NCBI GenBank assembly: GCA_036927565.1 | Contig: JAYESD010000004.1 | Span: forward strand, 89,222,942 to 89,286,941 | Direction of reading: 5' to 3' | Length of the DNA: 64,000 bases | DNA from: Tuctoria greenei | Lineage: Eukaryota > Streptophyta > Magnoliopsida > Poales > Poaceae | Shown: positions 8,477 through 20,055 of the stretch, in pieces | How positions within the stretch are numbered: position 1 is the stretch's first letter | Layout of the letters: each line of letters begins with the position of its first letter | The notes under the pieces: model-generated | What the model was told of the DNA's origin: nothing | The model's input: only the letters and a program-made list of their open reading frames with translations | Database searches by the model: none | Program-made: the position numbers and the translations under genes

Positions 8477-10685
8477 CAACCCCACACCTTGGCTTGACAT
8501 ATATTTGCCACTTTTCCACCTCACCCAAACCCTAGCTCATGAGTAGCTGCCACCAAGGAGGGAGAAGGAGATCTAGAGCAAGGAGAAGAAGAGGAGGAAA
8601 TGAAAGAGGGTCAAGATCTCCATCAACTTCGCATTCTCCATCGCCAATTCACCGTCAAGTTGTTCATCAACCCTAGATCGCCAAGATCCAAGTGTTACCT
8701 CCAAGAGCCTTGATTCATTGGAGATCTAAACACCTAGTATACCTTCTACTTCCTTTTCCTTACGTGAATTCAACCCCGTTTCTCAAAATTCACGTCGATC
8801 TAGAAAACCCTAATTTGTTGTTCTTGCGCAGTGCGGACTTGTCCGGTCCCTAGTGGACTAGTTCGATCTTCTTGGTTAAATTGTGTTGAATTAATTCCAA
8901 AATTAGATCTAATCAAATCCAAACCTGTATAAACTTGTTAAAAGCCATTAGAACTAGTTAGTGATCATTGAAAGCAACTCATTAACAAGTCCACCTTGCA
9001 TGTGCATTAATCATGCATGTCATGTCATATTGAGTAATATTTGTACACTCTTTGATTGTGTTTCTTGTCTTGTATGTTTACTATGCGGATTCGATGGATT
9101 TGCGCTAGAGGGTGTCGCGGAGGATCTTCAACACCAATAGTTTGAAGCCTTTGATCCTAACCAAGCTCAATAGCAAGGCAAGTGTCTTTGAAGCATATTG
9201 ATCCTGTTTCAAAATAAATGTTTTGTTTGCAAACTGCATGCTTGTGTCAACTTGATGGGAAATCCTATGATAGGAAGTTTACTAGAATTGTCTGACCACT
9301 CTTGTCACCTGGAACTTAGGGTAGAGAGTCGGGATGAGATTTTTACCTTTTTGCTTTGCTTAATTAATTGGGATGGGAAAACAACGCTATAGATTTAATT
9401 ATGCATTGATGAGATTATGGTTAATATGAACTGGTTAATATGATAGGTAATGGGTGATCTAAGCAAGCCTGGTATGTGGATGGGTTGGATGTTATGGTGG
9501 TTTGCTTGCTTTATATCTAAGGACCGGTTCATGCGAGAATAAGCCAGGACTACAGTGCCACCATGAGGCCAAGTATGGGTGCGGCGTAGCTGATTAATTA
9601 GGACTTTGCTAGTGCTATTTGGACCATTAAGGATGCTTGGGAAGGGGTAGTCAGATTGGGTTTGTTGATGATTGGTGGGACTACCCTGGGATCCGAATGG
9701 CTCAAGAGGGGGCCCTTGGTTGAAGATGTGCTCAGTTGGAGGCATCACCACCGGTGAAACCTCAGTGGGGTCTAAATAGGCTAGTAATCCCTTTGTAAAG
9801 GATATTTTGTGATCTCTTGGTCATACAACAAAGGAAGTTTAATTGGCATAAGGGAGGTTCTTAGTTGCCGGCGGGTGATGAAATCACAAACACGTGGGTA
9901 AAGTGGTACAAACTCTGCAGAGTCTAATAAAACTAGCATGATAGTCGTGCTCCCGATTATGAGCACCTGGATGACCTACATGATTAGAGGGAAATTGGAA
10001 TTTGGGATGGTTATGGTTTGGTACTGGTTATGGTCAATAATATGGTTATGGATGGTTATGAATTAAATTCTGATATTGATTATGGTTATTGGTAATGAGA
10101 AATCTGGTACATGGTTGGTGGATATGGAATATGGACTGGTACTATGATATTAATTATGGCTTATGATGGGTTATTTTTACATACATATAATATATTTCTT
10201 TTCAAATTTTTTAATGTACTTTTCAGCACTTAGCTATTATTATATTCGTTATTTGAATCAGCTACATGTCATACTTTCCACACTTGCTGAGTACGACATG
10301 TACTCACCCTTGCAATTCCCCCTCCAACAGTTGCAGGTCAGGATTGGGAGTTTAACGATGATAATATGGAGTTTTAGGCCGTGTCTACCGTTAGCTTTGC
10401 CTGTGGTTTTGTTTGGAGCTGCGCTATACCCTATTTGCTTATGATGCTTAGTTGCTTATTTTGCTTGTTTAGTTTATTTCTGCTGCATTAGTTGAAACTT
10501 GTCATTAATAATCATTAGAGTTTGTATTCGAGGATATTATGAATTTTGTAATAAAAGTGGTTAATCAATCTTGATCTGTGGTAGTTTTTTGTATATCCTT
10601 TTGTGATTGCACTCGTGTATGTGTGTTGAACGTCCTGGGCACACATATGCGTTCACTTGGTTCATTTTCAGAATCGGGTGTCACA

Positions 10686-12047
10686 ATAATCAATATCAGA
10701 ATTTAATTTATAACCAACCATAACCATGTCATTAACCATAACCATTACCAAATCATCCCAATACCAAGTTTTCTCTAATCATGTCAGGGTACAAGTTGCT
10801 CATAACCGGGAGCACAGCTATCATGATAGTTTTTAGACACACTCTGCAGAGGTTATACCACTTTACCCACGTGTTTGTGATTTCATCACCTTTCAATGAC
10901 TAGAACCTCTATTATGCCGTCTCACACTTCCGTCGGTTTGTGGCCAAGAGATCACAAAAAATCTTTTACAAAAGGATTACTAGCCTATTAAGACCCCACT
11001 AAGGTTTCATCGGCGGCGATGCCTCCAACTGAGCACATCTTCAACCAAGGGCCCCCTCTTGAGCCATTCGGACCCCAGGGTAGTCCCACCAATCATCAAC
11101 AAACCCAATCTGAATACCCCTTCCCCGAGCATCCTTAATGGTCCAAATAGCACTAGCAAATCCCTAATTAATCAGCTAGGCGCACCCATACTTGGCCTCG
11201 TGGTGGCACTGTAAATCCTGGATGGTCGCTCTACGAACCCGTCCTTGGATCCAAAGCAAGTGAAAACCACCATATCATCCAACCCATCCACATACCATGC
11301 TTGCTTAGATCATCCATTACCATATCATATTATCAAGTTCATATTAATCATAATCTCATAAATGCATAATGAAGTTAAGTGGTACAGTTGTGTTCCCATC
11401 CCAATTAATTAAGCGAAGCAAAAAGGGTAAAAAGCCCATCCGGACTCTCTACCATGAATTCCAGGTGACAAGGGTGGTTTAACAAATCTAGTAAACTTCC
11501 TACCATAGGATTCCCATCAAATTTACACAAGCATTCAGTTTTCAAATAAAACATTTATTTTCAAAACAGATCAACATGCTTCAAGGACACTTGCCTTGCT
11601 CTTGGGATTGGTTCGGGTCAAAGCCTTCAATATCTTGGTGTTGTAGATCCTCCGCAATGCTCTCTAGTGCAAATCCGTCTAATCCGCACAATAAACATAC
11701 AAGACAAGAATTATAATCAATAGATGCACATATATTACTCAATATGACATGATATGCATGATTGATGCAAATACAAGGTGGAACTTGTTAATGAGTTGCT
11801 TTTAATGATCACTAACTAGTTCTAATAGCTTTTAACTAGTTTATAGAGGTTTGTAGTTTATTCGGTCAATTTAGAATTAATTCAATAGAAATTAGATTGC
11901 AAAATCGGACTATTTCGCACTTCCCAGAATTCTTAAGTGCGGTTTTGTTTCTAATTCATGTTAAACTTGTTCCTTTTTATGTGGAATAATATTAGACATG
12001 TATATGAACTTATGCAATGCATGATGCATGAAAATGAGGGTGTTACA
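10686..12047 (-). repeat. 3' LTR of element B, truncated
   Basis: It matches 17450-18804 in the same orientation and, inverted, much of LTR A. It ends TGTTACA next to the polypurine tract. The first 580 bp or so of the plus-strand LTR are absent at the junction with element A; the first bases after the junction are ATAAT, which also occur at the equivalent point of the right LTR (about 17450). Confidence 0.85.
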
Positions 12048-12050
12048 AAC

Positions 12051-12314
12051 CTACCCCCCCTTAAAATGAATCTTTCCCTCGAGATTCGACGTGGAAGAGA
12101 AGAGATAGGGAAATTCCTTCTTGAGATCATCCTCCAACTCGCATGTTGCTTCCGATTCTATGTGATGCTTCCATTGAACTTTACAACATGTGATGACCTT
12201 GTTTCTTTTGACTCTTTCCTTGATTTCCAGGATTTTGACTAGTTGTTCGGCATAAGTCAAATCTTCCTCTAGTTCCAATTGTTCCATTGGCACTTGTTCT
12301 TCTGGTACTCTCAA
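12051..12314 (-). pseudogene. gypsy B chromodomain segment
   Basis: The frame contains VPEEQVPMEQLELEEDL, then the chromodomain-like ILEIKERVKRNKVITCCKVQW and ELEDDLKKEFPYLF, ending just before the polypurine tract. It is very close to the equivalent part of element A (7557-7810). It is separated from the rest of the integrase by a frameshift at about 12311. Confidence 0.85.
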
Positions 12315-13330
12315 GCACTTCTTAAGTGGGAAACATGAAAGACATCGTGAACATCCACTAAGTGAGCTGGCATCCCCAACTTATATGCTACTTCTCCTCT
12401 TTTGTCCAAAATCTTGAATGGCCCAATATAGCGAGGTGCTAGCTTGCCTCTTATGTTAAACCTCTTATGACCTCGCATTGGTGACACCTTGAGATATACG
12501 AAGTCTCCCACTTCAAAGGCTAGTTTCCTTCTCCTATTGTCTGCATAGCCTTTTTGCCTGCATTGAGCAGCCCTCAAGTTCTCGCGAAAGACTTGAACTT
12601 GTTTTTCAGCTTCTAGCAACACATCTGGACCAAATACTTGATTCTCCCCTGTCTCACTCCAGAACAAGGGCATCCTACACTTCCTTACATATAGTGCTTC
12701 ATAAGATGACATCTTCAAACTTGCTTGATAACTATTGTTGTACGAAAATTCTGCATATGGCAAGCTCTTGTCCAAACTTTTCCCATGCTTCAAAGCACAA
12801 GCTCTTAACATGTCTTCCAAAATCTGATTGGTCCTCTTGGTTTGTCCATTCATTTGAGGCTGATATACTAAACTAAAATTCAACCTTGTTCCCAATGCTT
12901 CATGCAATTTCTGCCAAAACCTAGAGGTAAATTGAGAACCTCTATCCGATACTATCTTCTTTGGTACCCCATGTCAGCACACAATTCTTCCCATATACAG
13001 TTCCGCCAATTTCTCTCCATTAAAGGTGGTCTTGACGGAAATAAAGTGAGTCGACTTAGTTAAACGATCCACAATTACCCAATTTGAGTCATAACCGAAC
13101 TAAGTACACGGTAAACCAACTATAAAGTCCATGCTGATTTCTTCCCACTTCCATTCCGAAATCTTCAATGGTTGCAATAATCCAGCTGGCCTTTGATGTT
13201 TCACCTTGACTCGTTGACACACATCACACAGGGCTACATATTAAGCTATGTCCTTCTTCATGCTAGCCCACCAATAACATGTCTTCAAGTCTTTGTATAT
13301 CTTCGTACAACCAGGGTGAATTGAGCATGG
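12311..13330 (-). pseudogene. gypsy B integrase
   Basis: An intact stretch at 12907-12311 shows the end of the core (LNFSLVYQPQMNGQTKRTNQ) and the GPY module (RGKLAPRYIGPFKIL). Upstream, in broken frames to about 13330, are the zinc-binding CDVCQ region, VDRLTKSTHF and KKIVSDRGSQFTSRFW. Several in-frame stops are present, so no active integrase is expected. Confidence 0.8.
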
Positions 13331-13606
13331 CGAGTCATGTGCCTCTTTTAATATTGTCTCCCGAATATACTTCACATTAGGCACGACAATCCTCTTACCA
13401 AGCCATAGAGGACCATGTTCATCCTCATCAAATATGAATTCCCTTCCCTCTAGGGTCCTTTCCTCGATTTCCTAAATCTCCTCATCCTTTGTTTGAGCTT
13501 CCCGAATTTCTTGCTCCAGGGTCGGATTTAATTCCATTGTCCCCATCTCATTCACAAATCCAAGATTCAATTGTTCAAACTCCTTATATAACTTGGACGG
13601 CAACTC

Positions 13607-14002
13607 TCAAACCGCGGGTTGATGACTTACTCCCTTTCTACTCAAGGCATCAACCACTACATCGGCTTTTCCCGGGTGATAATTAATTTCCAAATCATAA
13701 TCCTTGATGAGCTCCAACCATCTTCGTTGCCTCAAATTCAGGTTCGTTTGCGTGAATATGTACTTGAGACTCTTATGATCCATATAAATTTCACACTTAT
13801 GTCCAAGGATATAATGTCTCCAAATCTTCAATGTGTGTACTACGGCCGCAAGTTCCAAATCATGCGTTGGATAATTCAACTCATGTTTCTTCAATTGTCT
13901 CGATGCGTAGGCAACCACTTGACCTTCTTGCATGAGCACACATCCAAGTCCCTGTCTCGATGCATCATAATAAATATTAAAACTCTTGCTCACGTGCGGC
14001 AA
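13607..14002 (-). pseudogene. gypsy B RNase H domain
   Basis: The frame holds the gypsy RNase H pattern: NIYYDASRQGLGCVLMQ (first catalytic Asp), VAYASRQLKKHE, DLELAAVVHTLKIWRHYL-like helix, MDHKSLKYIFTQ and the terminal VVVDALSRK. It follows the RT in frame order typical of Ty3/gypsy elements. The frame ends at a stop shortly after the domain. Confidence 0.88.
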
Positions 14003-14115
14003 TACTAAAATTGGGGCTGTAGTTAACCTCTTCTTTAGCTCCTCAAAACTGTTTTGACAAGCTTCAGTCCATCAGAAAGCCTTTCCCTTCATTAGCAACT
14101 TCGTCATTGGCTTGA

Positions 14116-14997
14116 CTATCTTGGAAAACTCCTTGATGAATCGACGGTAATACCCACCATCCCAAGAAAACTCCTTATTTCCTTTATGTTTTGGAGTGAC
14201 TCCCATTTCAACACGCCCCTCACCTTTCCGGGGTCAACCAAAAATCCTCCTCCTGAAATGATATGACCCAAAAACGATACTTCTTTCAACCGAAACTGAC
14301 ACTTGTTGAACTTGGCATACAATTAATGCTCTCTCAATTTCTGCAACGTAAGCCTCAAGTGTTCCTCACGTTTTTTCTCATCCTTCGAGTAGATCATAAT
14401 ATCATCAATAAACACCACAATGAACTTATCCAAGTACTCCATGAAGACCTTATTCATGAGGTACATAAAGTATGTAGGCGCATTTGTCAATCTAAAGGAC
14501 ATCACGATGTACTCATATGATCCATACCGTTTCCTAAAAGCTGTCTTGGGTATGTCCGATGGTCTGGTCTTCATTTGAATGTATCCCGTCCTCAAATCAA
14601 TCTTGGAGAAGACACAAGCACCTTTCATCTGATCGAATAAGTCTTCTATGCGTGGCAAGGTGTACTTGTTCTTGATTGTTACCTCATTGAGAGCTCGGTA
14701 ATCCACACACATCCTTTGAGATCCATCCTTCTTGTCCACAAATAGAATGGGCGCTCCCCAAGGTGAAGAGCTGGGGCAAATAAAATCCTTCTCTAGTTGT
14801 TCTTGAATCTGCTTCTTGAGCTCTGCTAATTCCTTAAGAGGCACCCTATATGGCCTCTTAGCTATAGGTGCAGTTCCAGGTATTAAATCAATAACAAACT
14901 CAACATCTCGATCAGGTGGCATACCTGGCAACTCATCCGGAAACACGTCCAAGAATTCACATACCACTGGAATCTCATCAATTGCGGCACCGTCCAT
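14116..14997 (-). pseudogene. gypsy B reverse transcriptase
   Basis: Two frames (14997-14323 and 14322-14116) carry a gypsy RT. Motifs include the PYRVPLKELAELKKQIQEQL primer region, LFVDKKDGSQRMCVDYRALN, DLFDQMKGACVFSKIDLRTGY, and the catalytic FIDDIMIYS (Asp-Asp). The connection follows as FNKCQFRLKEVSFLGHIIS. An apparent stop at 14322 separates the two parts. Otherwise the domain is well preserved. Confidence 0.88.
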
Positions 14998-15185
14998 GTG
15001 GTTCAGCTCTAATTATTTCGGTGCGTGTTGAGATGCTTCCAATTCTATGGTGATCCCTTCCTCATTGGTCAACTTCACTGTCTTTGTGGCACATTCAATG
15101 ACTCTATTGTGCTTCCTCAACCAGTCCATACCAAGTATAATGTCCGATCCTTGTGAATCCAATACTATAAGGTTGGTGAAAAAGT

Positions 15186-15437
15186 CTACCCCCTTATTCT
15201 AAGACTTACTTTTGGACATACTATATTTGTCTTCATCTCTCCTCTAGGAGACTTAACCAATAAAGTAAACTTTATATGAGAGATAGGCAAACTATACTTG
15301 GCAACATATTTTAATTCAATGAATGAATGTGATGCTCCAGAATCAAATAACATAGTCATCGGGCTGGAGTTTGCGAGAAACATACCAATCACCACATCTT
15401 TCGCTTGTTGAGCATCCTCTGTGGAGACATGGTTCAC
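15186..15437 (-). pseudogene. gypsy B aspartic protease
   Basis: A short frame includes TMLFDSGASHSFI, the retroviral-type aspartic protease active site (Asp-Ser-Gly), followed by the expected beta-rich segment. It lies between the gag zinc knuckle and RT, as in gypsy elements. It ends early at a stop; the remaining linker to RT (15185-14998) has no long frame. Confidence 0.8.
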
Positions 15438-15503
15438 ATTGCCACGAGCAAAATTCTGCTGTCCATGGTTTCCATGCGGCTGTCCTCTATTGGGTCTTGG
15501 GTT

Positions 15504-16658
15504 TTACCTCAGTGCATTGCTTCCTTGACCAAGGCTTGACTTAGGACATTGATGCGCAAAGTGTCCAGCTTCTCCACAAGTATAGAACTTCTTTGCCGCA
15601 CCGGAATTTGGGCGAGCTTGGTGCTGAACATTTGCACCAGGAAAATTAGCACGGGGTGCAAAAGGCATTGGAGGCCTAGGTGCTTGCATGACAGGGCGTT
15701 GCTGCACAAATTGAGTTAGGCGCGGTGCATAACCAAAGCGATGAGTAGGCGCAGAAGAGCTGCAATAAGGCGCATTAGGTGGTGCAAAGTGAGGGTGCAC
15801 ATTACTTCCTTGTTGCTGTCTTTGGTATGGCGTCTTCCTCTTGTTGTCTTGCTACATCTCACGGACCTTGTTCTCCACAACAATTGCTTTGTCCACAAGC
15901 TTCTGGAAGTTGGCATAATCACAATTGAGCAATTGCACTTGGATCTCATTGTTCAAGCCCCTCATGAACAAGTATTGCTTCCGATTGTCCCGGCTCAAAT
16001 CCTCAGGCGCATACCTTGAAAGTTGAGTGAATTTATTGAGATACTCACCCACACTCGATCTTCCTTGCCTCAGGTTCTCAAATTCTTGCCTCTTCAAAAT
16101 CATAACTCCTTTTGGCAAATAATGAGAACGGAAGCTCTCCTTGAGTTCAGCCCAAGTGATCCTCTCCTGATTCTCATGAGCATTGCAATAAGCATCCCAC
16201 CAATCAGCAGCTGCTCCAACTAGTTGATGAGAAGCAAATGGGACCTTCTCCCGGTCGCTGCATTGGACAATAGCTAGCTTCTTCTCCACGGACTTGAGCC
16301 AATCATCAGCATCCATAGGGTCAGCAGCTTGAGCAAAAGTCGGTGGCTTAGTCCTCATAAATTATACCGACCGTTTATGAGGCGGTGAGGGTGGCGGTGG
16401 AGGCATGTGGGGCTAATTGTTGATGTTACCAGCCTGCAGTTGTCCCATAGTTTGTATCATGGTCTGCATGAGCTGGTTCTGCATAGCCAAAAGCTGCTCA
16501 ATGTTGATAGCTCCATGAGCGGGTCCTTGTCTATTGTTGTTCTCAGGTGCTTCATTGTTCTCCTCCTCATAATTTCCATCCCTCTGGTTGTGAGTCCTCA
16601 CCACCTGATGAAAAGCAAGAGATAAGAATTTATAAATGTCCCCAACTATATGCATCAA
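15504..16658 (-). pseudogene. gypsy B gag with zinc knuckle
   Basis: Three pieces are visible. 16658-16413 is the N-terminal region. 16358-15852 is the retrotransposon gag domain (DPMDADDWLKSVEKKL, AADWWDAYCNAHENQ, FRSHYLPKGVM, FENLRQGRSSVGEYLNKF). 15800-15504 is a Pro/Ala-rich segment with the CCHC knuckle FYTCGEAGHFAHQC. Stops and frameshifts separate the pieces. Confidence 0.85.
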
Positions 16659-16854
16659 GGGATATGAAACTAAACAACTACCTATACTAGCCTAGGAGGA
16701 CATGGCAATGCAAAAGCATTCCAAAGTCTTCTATTAAGCACACAAGCAAACAATATATAGCAAACAGCACACCAACAAAAACACATCGCTCCCTGAGTGT
16801 TCCTATGTGCTCTAAAGTGTCCATTCTATCTAGATTGTGTCCTACAATCAACTT

Positions 16855-16867
16855 GGCTCTGATACCA
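16855..16867 (-). other. primer-binding site of element B
   Basis: The minus strand reads TGGTATCAGAGCC, complementary to initiator-Met tRNA, three bases from the LTR edge at 16871. Confidence 0.9.
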
Positions 16868-16870
16868 ATT

Positions 16871-18804
16871 TGTGACACCCGGTTCCGAAAATGAACCAAG
16901 TGAACGCATATGTGTGCCCAAGACGTTCAACACACATACACGATTGCATTCACAAAAGGATATACAGAAAATTACCACATAACAAGATTATTTAACCACC
17001 TATATTACACAATTCATAATATCCTCGAATAAAAGCTCTATTGAATATTAATGACAAGTTTCAACTAACGCAGCGGAAATAAACTAATAGGCAAATAAGC
17101 AAAAGGGATAGCGCAGCTCCAACACTCCACAGGCAAAGCTGACGGCAGACACGTCCTAGAACTCCGCATTATCATCGTTATACTCCCAATCCTGACCTGC
17201 AACTGTTGGTGGGGGAATTGCAAGAGTGAGTACATGTCATACTCAGCAAGTGTGAAAAGTATGACATGTAGTTGATTCAAATGACGAATATAATAATGGC
17301 TAAATGCTGAAAAGTACATTAAAACATTTGAAAAGCAACTTAATATATGTATGTGAAACAATCCCACCATAAACCATATAATCATCATCTTACCAGTCTA
17401 TATTTCATTACCATCATCCATATACCAGATCTCACCATTACCATGACCATAATCAATATCAGAATTTAATTCATAACCAACTATAACCATGTCACTAAAC
17501 ATAACCATTACCAAACCATCCCAATACCAAGTTTCCTCTAAATCATGTGAGGGTCCAGGTTACTCATAACCAAGGGCACGTCTATCATGATAGTTTTTAG
17601 ACACACTCTGTAGAGGTTGTAACACTTTACCCACATGTTTGTGATTTCATCACCTTTTGATGACTAGAACCTCTATTATGCAGTCTCACACTTCTGTCAG
17701 TGTGTGGCCAAGAGATCACAAAATAGCTTTTACAAAGGGATTACTAGCCTATTTAGACCCCACTGAGGTTTCACCGGTGGCGATGCCTCCAACTGAGCAC
17801 ATCTTCAACCAAGGGCCCCCTCTTCAGCCATTCAGATCCCAGGGTAGTTCCACCAATCATCAACAAACCCAATCTGACCACCCCTTCCCCGAGCATCCTT
17901 AATGGTCCAAATAGCACTGGCAAAGCCCTAATTAATCAGCTACGCCGCACCCATACTTGGCCTCGTGGTGGCACTGTAAATCCTGGATGGTCGGTCCACA
18001 AACCGGTCCTTAGATATAAAGCAAGCGAAATCACCATATCATCCAACCCATCCACATACCATGCTCGCTTAGATCACCCATTACCATATCATATTATCTA
18101 GTTCATATTAATCATAATCTCATAAATTAAGTTAAGTGGTACAGTTGTGTTCCCATCCCAATTAATTAAGCAAAGCAAAATGGGTAAAAAGCCCATCCTG
18201 ACTCTCTACCATGAATTCCAGGTGACAAGGGTGGTTTAACAAATCTAGTAAACTTCCTACCATAGGATCCCATCAAATTGACACAAACATGCAGTTTTCA
18301 AATAAAACATTTATTTTCAAAATAGGATCAATATGCTTCAAGGACACTCGCCTTGCTCTTGGGATTGGTTCGGGTCAAAGCCTTCAAACTCTTGGTGCTA
18401 TAGATCCTCCACAACTCTCTCTAGTGCAATGTGTCTAATCCGCATAATAAACATACAAGACAAGAATTACAATCAATAGATGCACATATATTACTCAATA
18501 TGACATGATATGCATGATTGATGCAAATGCAAGGTGAAACTTGTTAATGAGTTGCTTTTAATGATCACTAACTAGTTCTAATAGCTTTTAACAAGTTTAT
18601 ATAGCTTTGGAGTTGATTCGAGTCAATTTAGAATTAATTCAACGGGAATTAGATTGCAAAATCGGACTATTCCGCACTTCCCAGAATTCTTAAGTGCTAT
18701 TTTGTTTCTAATTCATTTTAAACTTGTTCATTTTTATGTGGAATAATATTAAACATGTATATAAACTTATGTAATGCATGATGCATGAAAATGAGGGTGT
18801 TACA
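16871..18804 (-). repeat. 5' LTR of element B (1934 bp)
   Basis: The plus strand starts TGTGACACCC and ends GGGTGTTACA. It aligns with LTR A inverted, but lacks the roughly 0.9-kb segment that in LTR A carries the TATA box and GGACTTGTCC array. The deletion point shows the short shared sequence AGTGCGGA. A weak remnant of the palindrome (GGAATAGTCC) remains at the scar near 18662-18676. Confidence 0.85.
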
Positions 18805-19153
18805 CCCACTTTTCTGTTGTTTGGTTTGGAGACACATGGGATGGAGTCATCCCTCAAAAGAGAATATTCCACCCAGATGTGGGATGGAACCATCCCACCG
18901 AAAACATGGGGACGGATCCGTCCCACCCGTGGAGGCAGGCGCGCGGCCCTCCAGAGGTCTTTATACTCACATGTTCTTGTCCCATCCTTTCATTCAAACA
19001 GAAGACATGACCATTCCGTCCCACACTATCCCACAAAACAAACAAGAAACATGGATCGTCCCATACCTCTAGACAAACAGAAAATGGGACCATCCCATCC
19101 TTAGAAACTAGGATGGACCCATCCCATCCCACTTTGACTCTCAACCAAACACA
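18805..19153. mobile_element. MITE-like element, copy 1 (left end missing)
   Basis: It is closely similar to 33290-33640 and shares the many GGGATGG/CCATCCC runs. The right end has AACCAAACACA, matching the terminal inverted repeat of copy 2. The left 40 bp or so are absent because gypsy element B abuts at 18804, as expected if B inserted into the MITE. It is non-coding. The superfamily is unknown. Confidence 0.6.
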
Positions 19154-19465
19154 TCCTTCGGTAATTAAACATCGTCGGGGCCACATGTCGGGCCAAACTG
19201 ACAATGTAACAGCTGTCCTTGGACTATAAAAGGGATGTGTTGCACGGTATGAAGGACAAATCCAATCAAGCGCGCACACACACACATACTCATACATACA
19301 ACAACCACCCGTTGAGTAAGGTATTACGCTTAGGCGGCCCGAACCACGTAAAAATTCTTGTGTCACTATCTTGTTCCTGATCTCACGCGCGCCCCAACCA
19401 ATAACGAACCTCCGTGGACTACGATCTAGTAGTACCGGGAGAAGTGTCGATCGCACACTTCGACA
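19154..19465 (+). repeat. 3' part of a Tat-type gypsy LTR
   Basis: It contains the TATA box GGACTATAAAAGGG (about 19222), the conserved GGCGGCCCGAACCACGTAAA segment, CGAACCTCCGTGG, and the end CACTTCGACA. The same order is seen at 27540-27882, 31550-31855 and 62820-63120. The left part of the LTR is missing, replaced by the MITE. The right end joins copia D pol sequence. Confidence 0.7.
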
Positions 19466-19469
19466 AACA

Positions 19470-20021
19470 TCGACTTGCAGCCTACTGGTTTGCACCCGTA
19501 CGACCGTTCAGTTAACTCTCAGGTTCCATTGGAAAGAATTGAGTTCATCTCACTATGAACTGCTTCTTTCCAGTCATCTGCATCAGGTGATGCATATGCC
19601 TCTGCTATGGATCTAGGAGTATTGTCCACAAGATAAACAATGAAATCATCACCGAAGGATTTTGCAATCCGTGATCTCTTACTTGACTGAGTTATTTCAT
19701 TGTGTTCCTCCTCTGGGACACTCTCAAATAGTGTATCAAGAAACTCGCTAGTTGTAGTGGATTCAGGACAAATTTCAGAAGAGATCCCAGCAGTGCTATG
19801 CATATCTTGCATAGGAAAAATATTCTCAAAAATGTTGCATCACAAGATTCCATAATAGTATCAACATGCATATCAGGTACCTTAGATGTAACTAGTAAAA
19901 ATTTATATGCGATGCTCCTATGAGTATAGCCTAGAAAGACACAATCCACTGTCTTCGGTTGCAGCTTGCGTTTCTTGGTAATTGGAACATTTACCTTTGC
20001 CAAACATCCCCAAGTACGCAA
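19470..20021 (-). pseudogene. copia D integrase C-terminus and RT start
   Basis: The frame 20021-19692 begins with TWGCLAKVNVPITKKRKL and DCVFLGYTHRSIAYKFLL, typical of the copia integrase C-terminal region. The frame 19812-19519 reaches DADDWKEAVHSEMNSILSNGT, the start of copia RT. Beyond a stop, YGCKPVGCK is readable up to about 19473, where the Tat-type LTR interrupts it. Confidence 0.82.
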
Positions 20022-20055
20022 GTATAAAAGTGATGGTCTTCTCCCAACCCACTCC

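Larger units (their letters stand above)
6739..10685 (+). mobile_element. Ty3/gypsy chromovirus A (Tekay-like), 3' half
   Basis: This is the right-hand part of a gypsy element split by copia element C: the second part of the integrase, a chromodomain, a polypurine tract and a 2.9-kb 3' LTR. The left half lies outside the window. It belongs to the same family as element B (10686-18804, opposite strand); their integrase and LTR sequences match closely. The right end (10685) directly joins the middle of an LTR of B, which suggests A inserted into B. Confidence 0.88.
7820..10685 (+). repeat. 3' LTR of gypsy element A (2866 bp)
   Basis: It begins TGTCACACCCTC and ends GGGTGTCACA, so both ends carry the short inverted repeat TGTCAC. 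Relative to the LTRs of element B (about 1.93 kb) it has about 0.9 kb of extra sequence (about 7949-8850), which includes an array of GGACTTGTCC-type motifs and a TATA box (8469-8476). The remaining parts align with B along their length. No coding region is visible; the ORFs in it are short and are not conserved between copies. Confidence 0.85.
10686..18804 (-). mobile_element. Ty3/gypsy chromovirus B (Tekay-like), nearly complete but decayed
   Basis: Read from right to left: 5' LTR (18804-16871), primer-binding site, gag, protease, RT, RNase H, integrase, chromodomain, polypurine tract, 3' LTR (12047-10686). The 3' LTR lacks the part that corresponds to 16871-17449, because element A joins it at 10685/10686. 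Coding regions have many stops and small frameshifts. Both LTRs share a large deletion relative to LTR A, so the element appears to have moved with deleted LTRs. Confidence 0.88.

Noticed and set aside
9395..9751. 118-codon minus-strand frame within LTR A
   Set aside because: The same LTR segment in the B copies does not keep the frame, and LTRs of this type do not normally code here.
18854..19495. 213-codon minus-strand frame
   Set aside because: It spans the MITE and the antisense of a Tat-type LTR, with no domain; the two halves have different origins.
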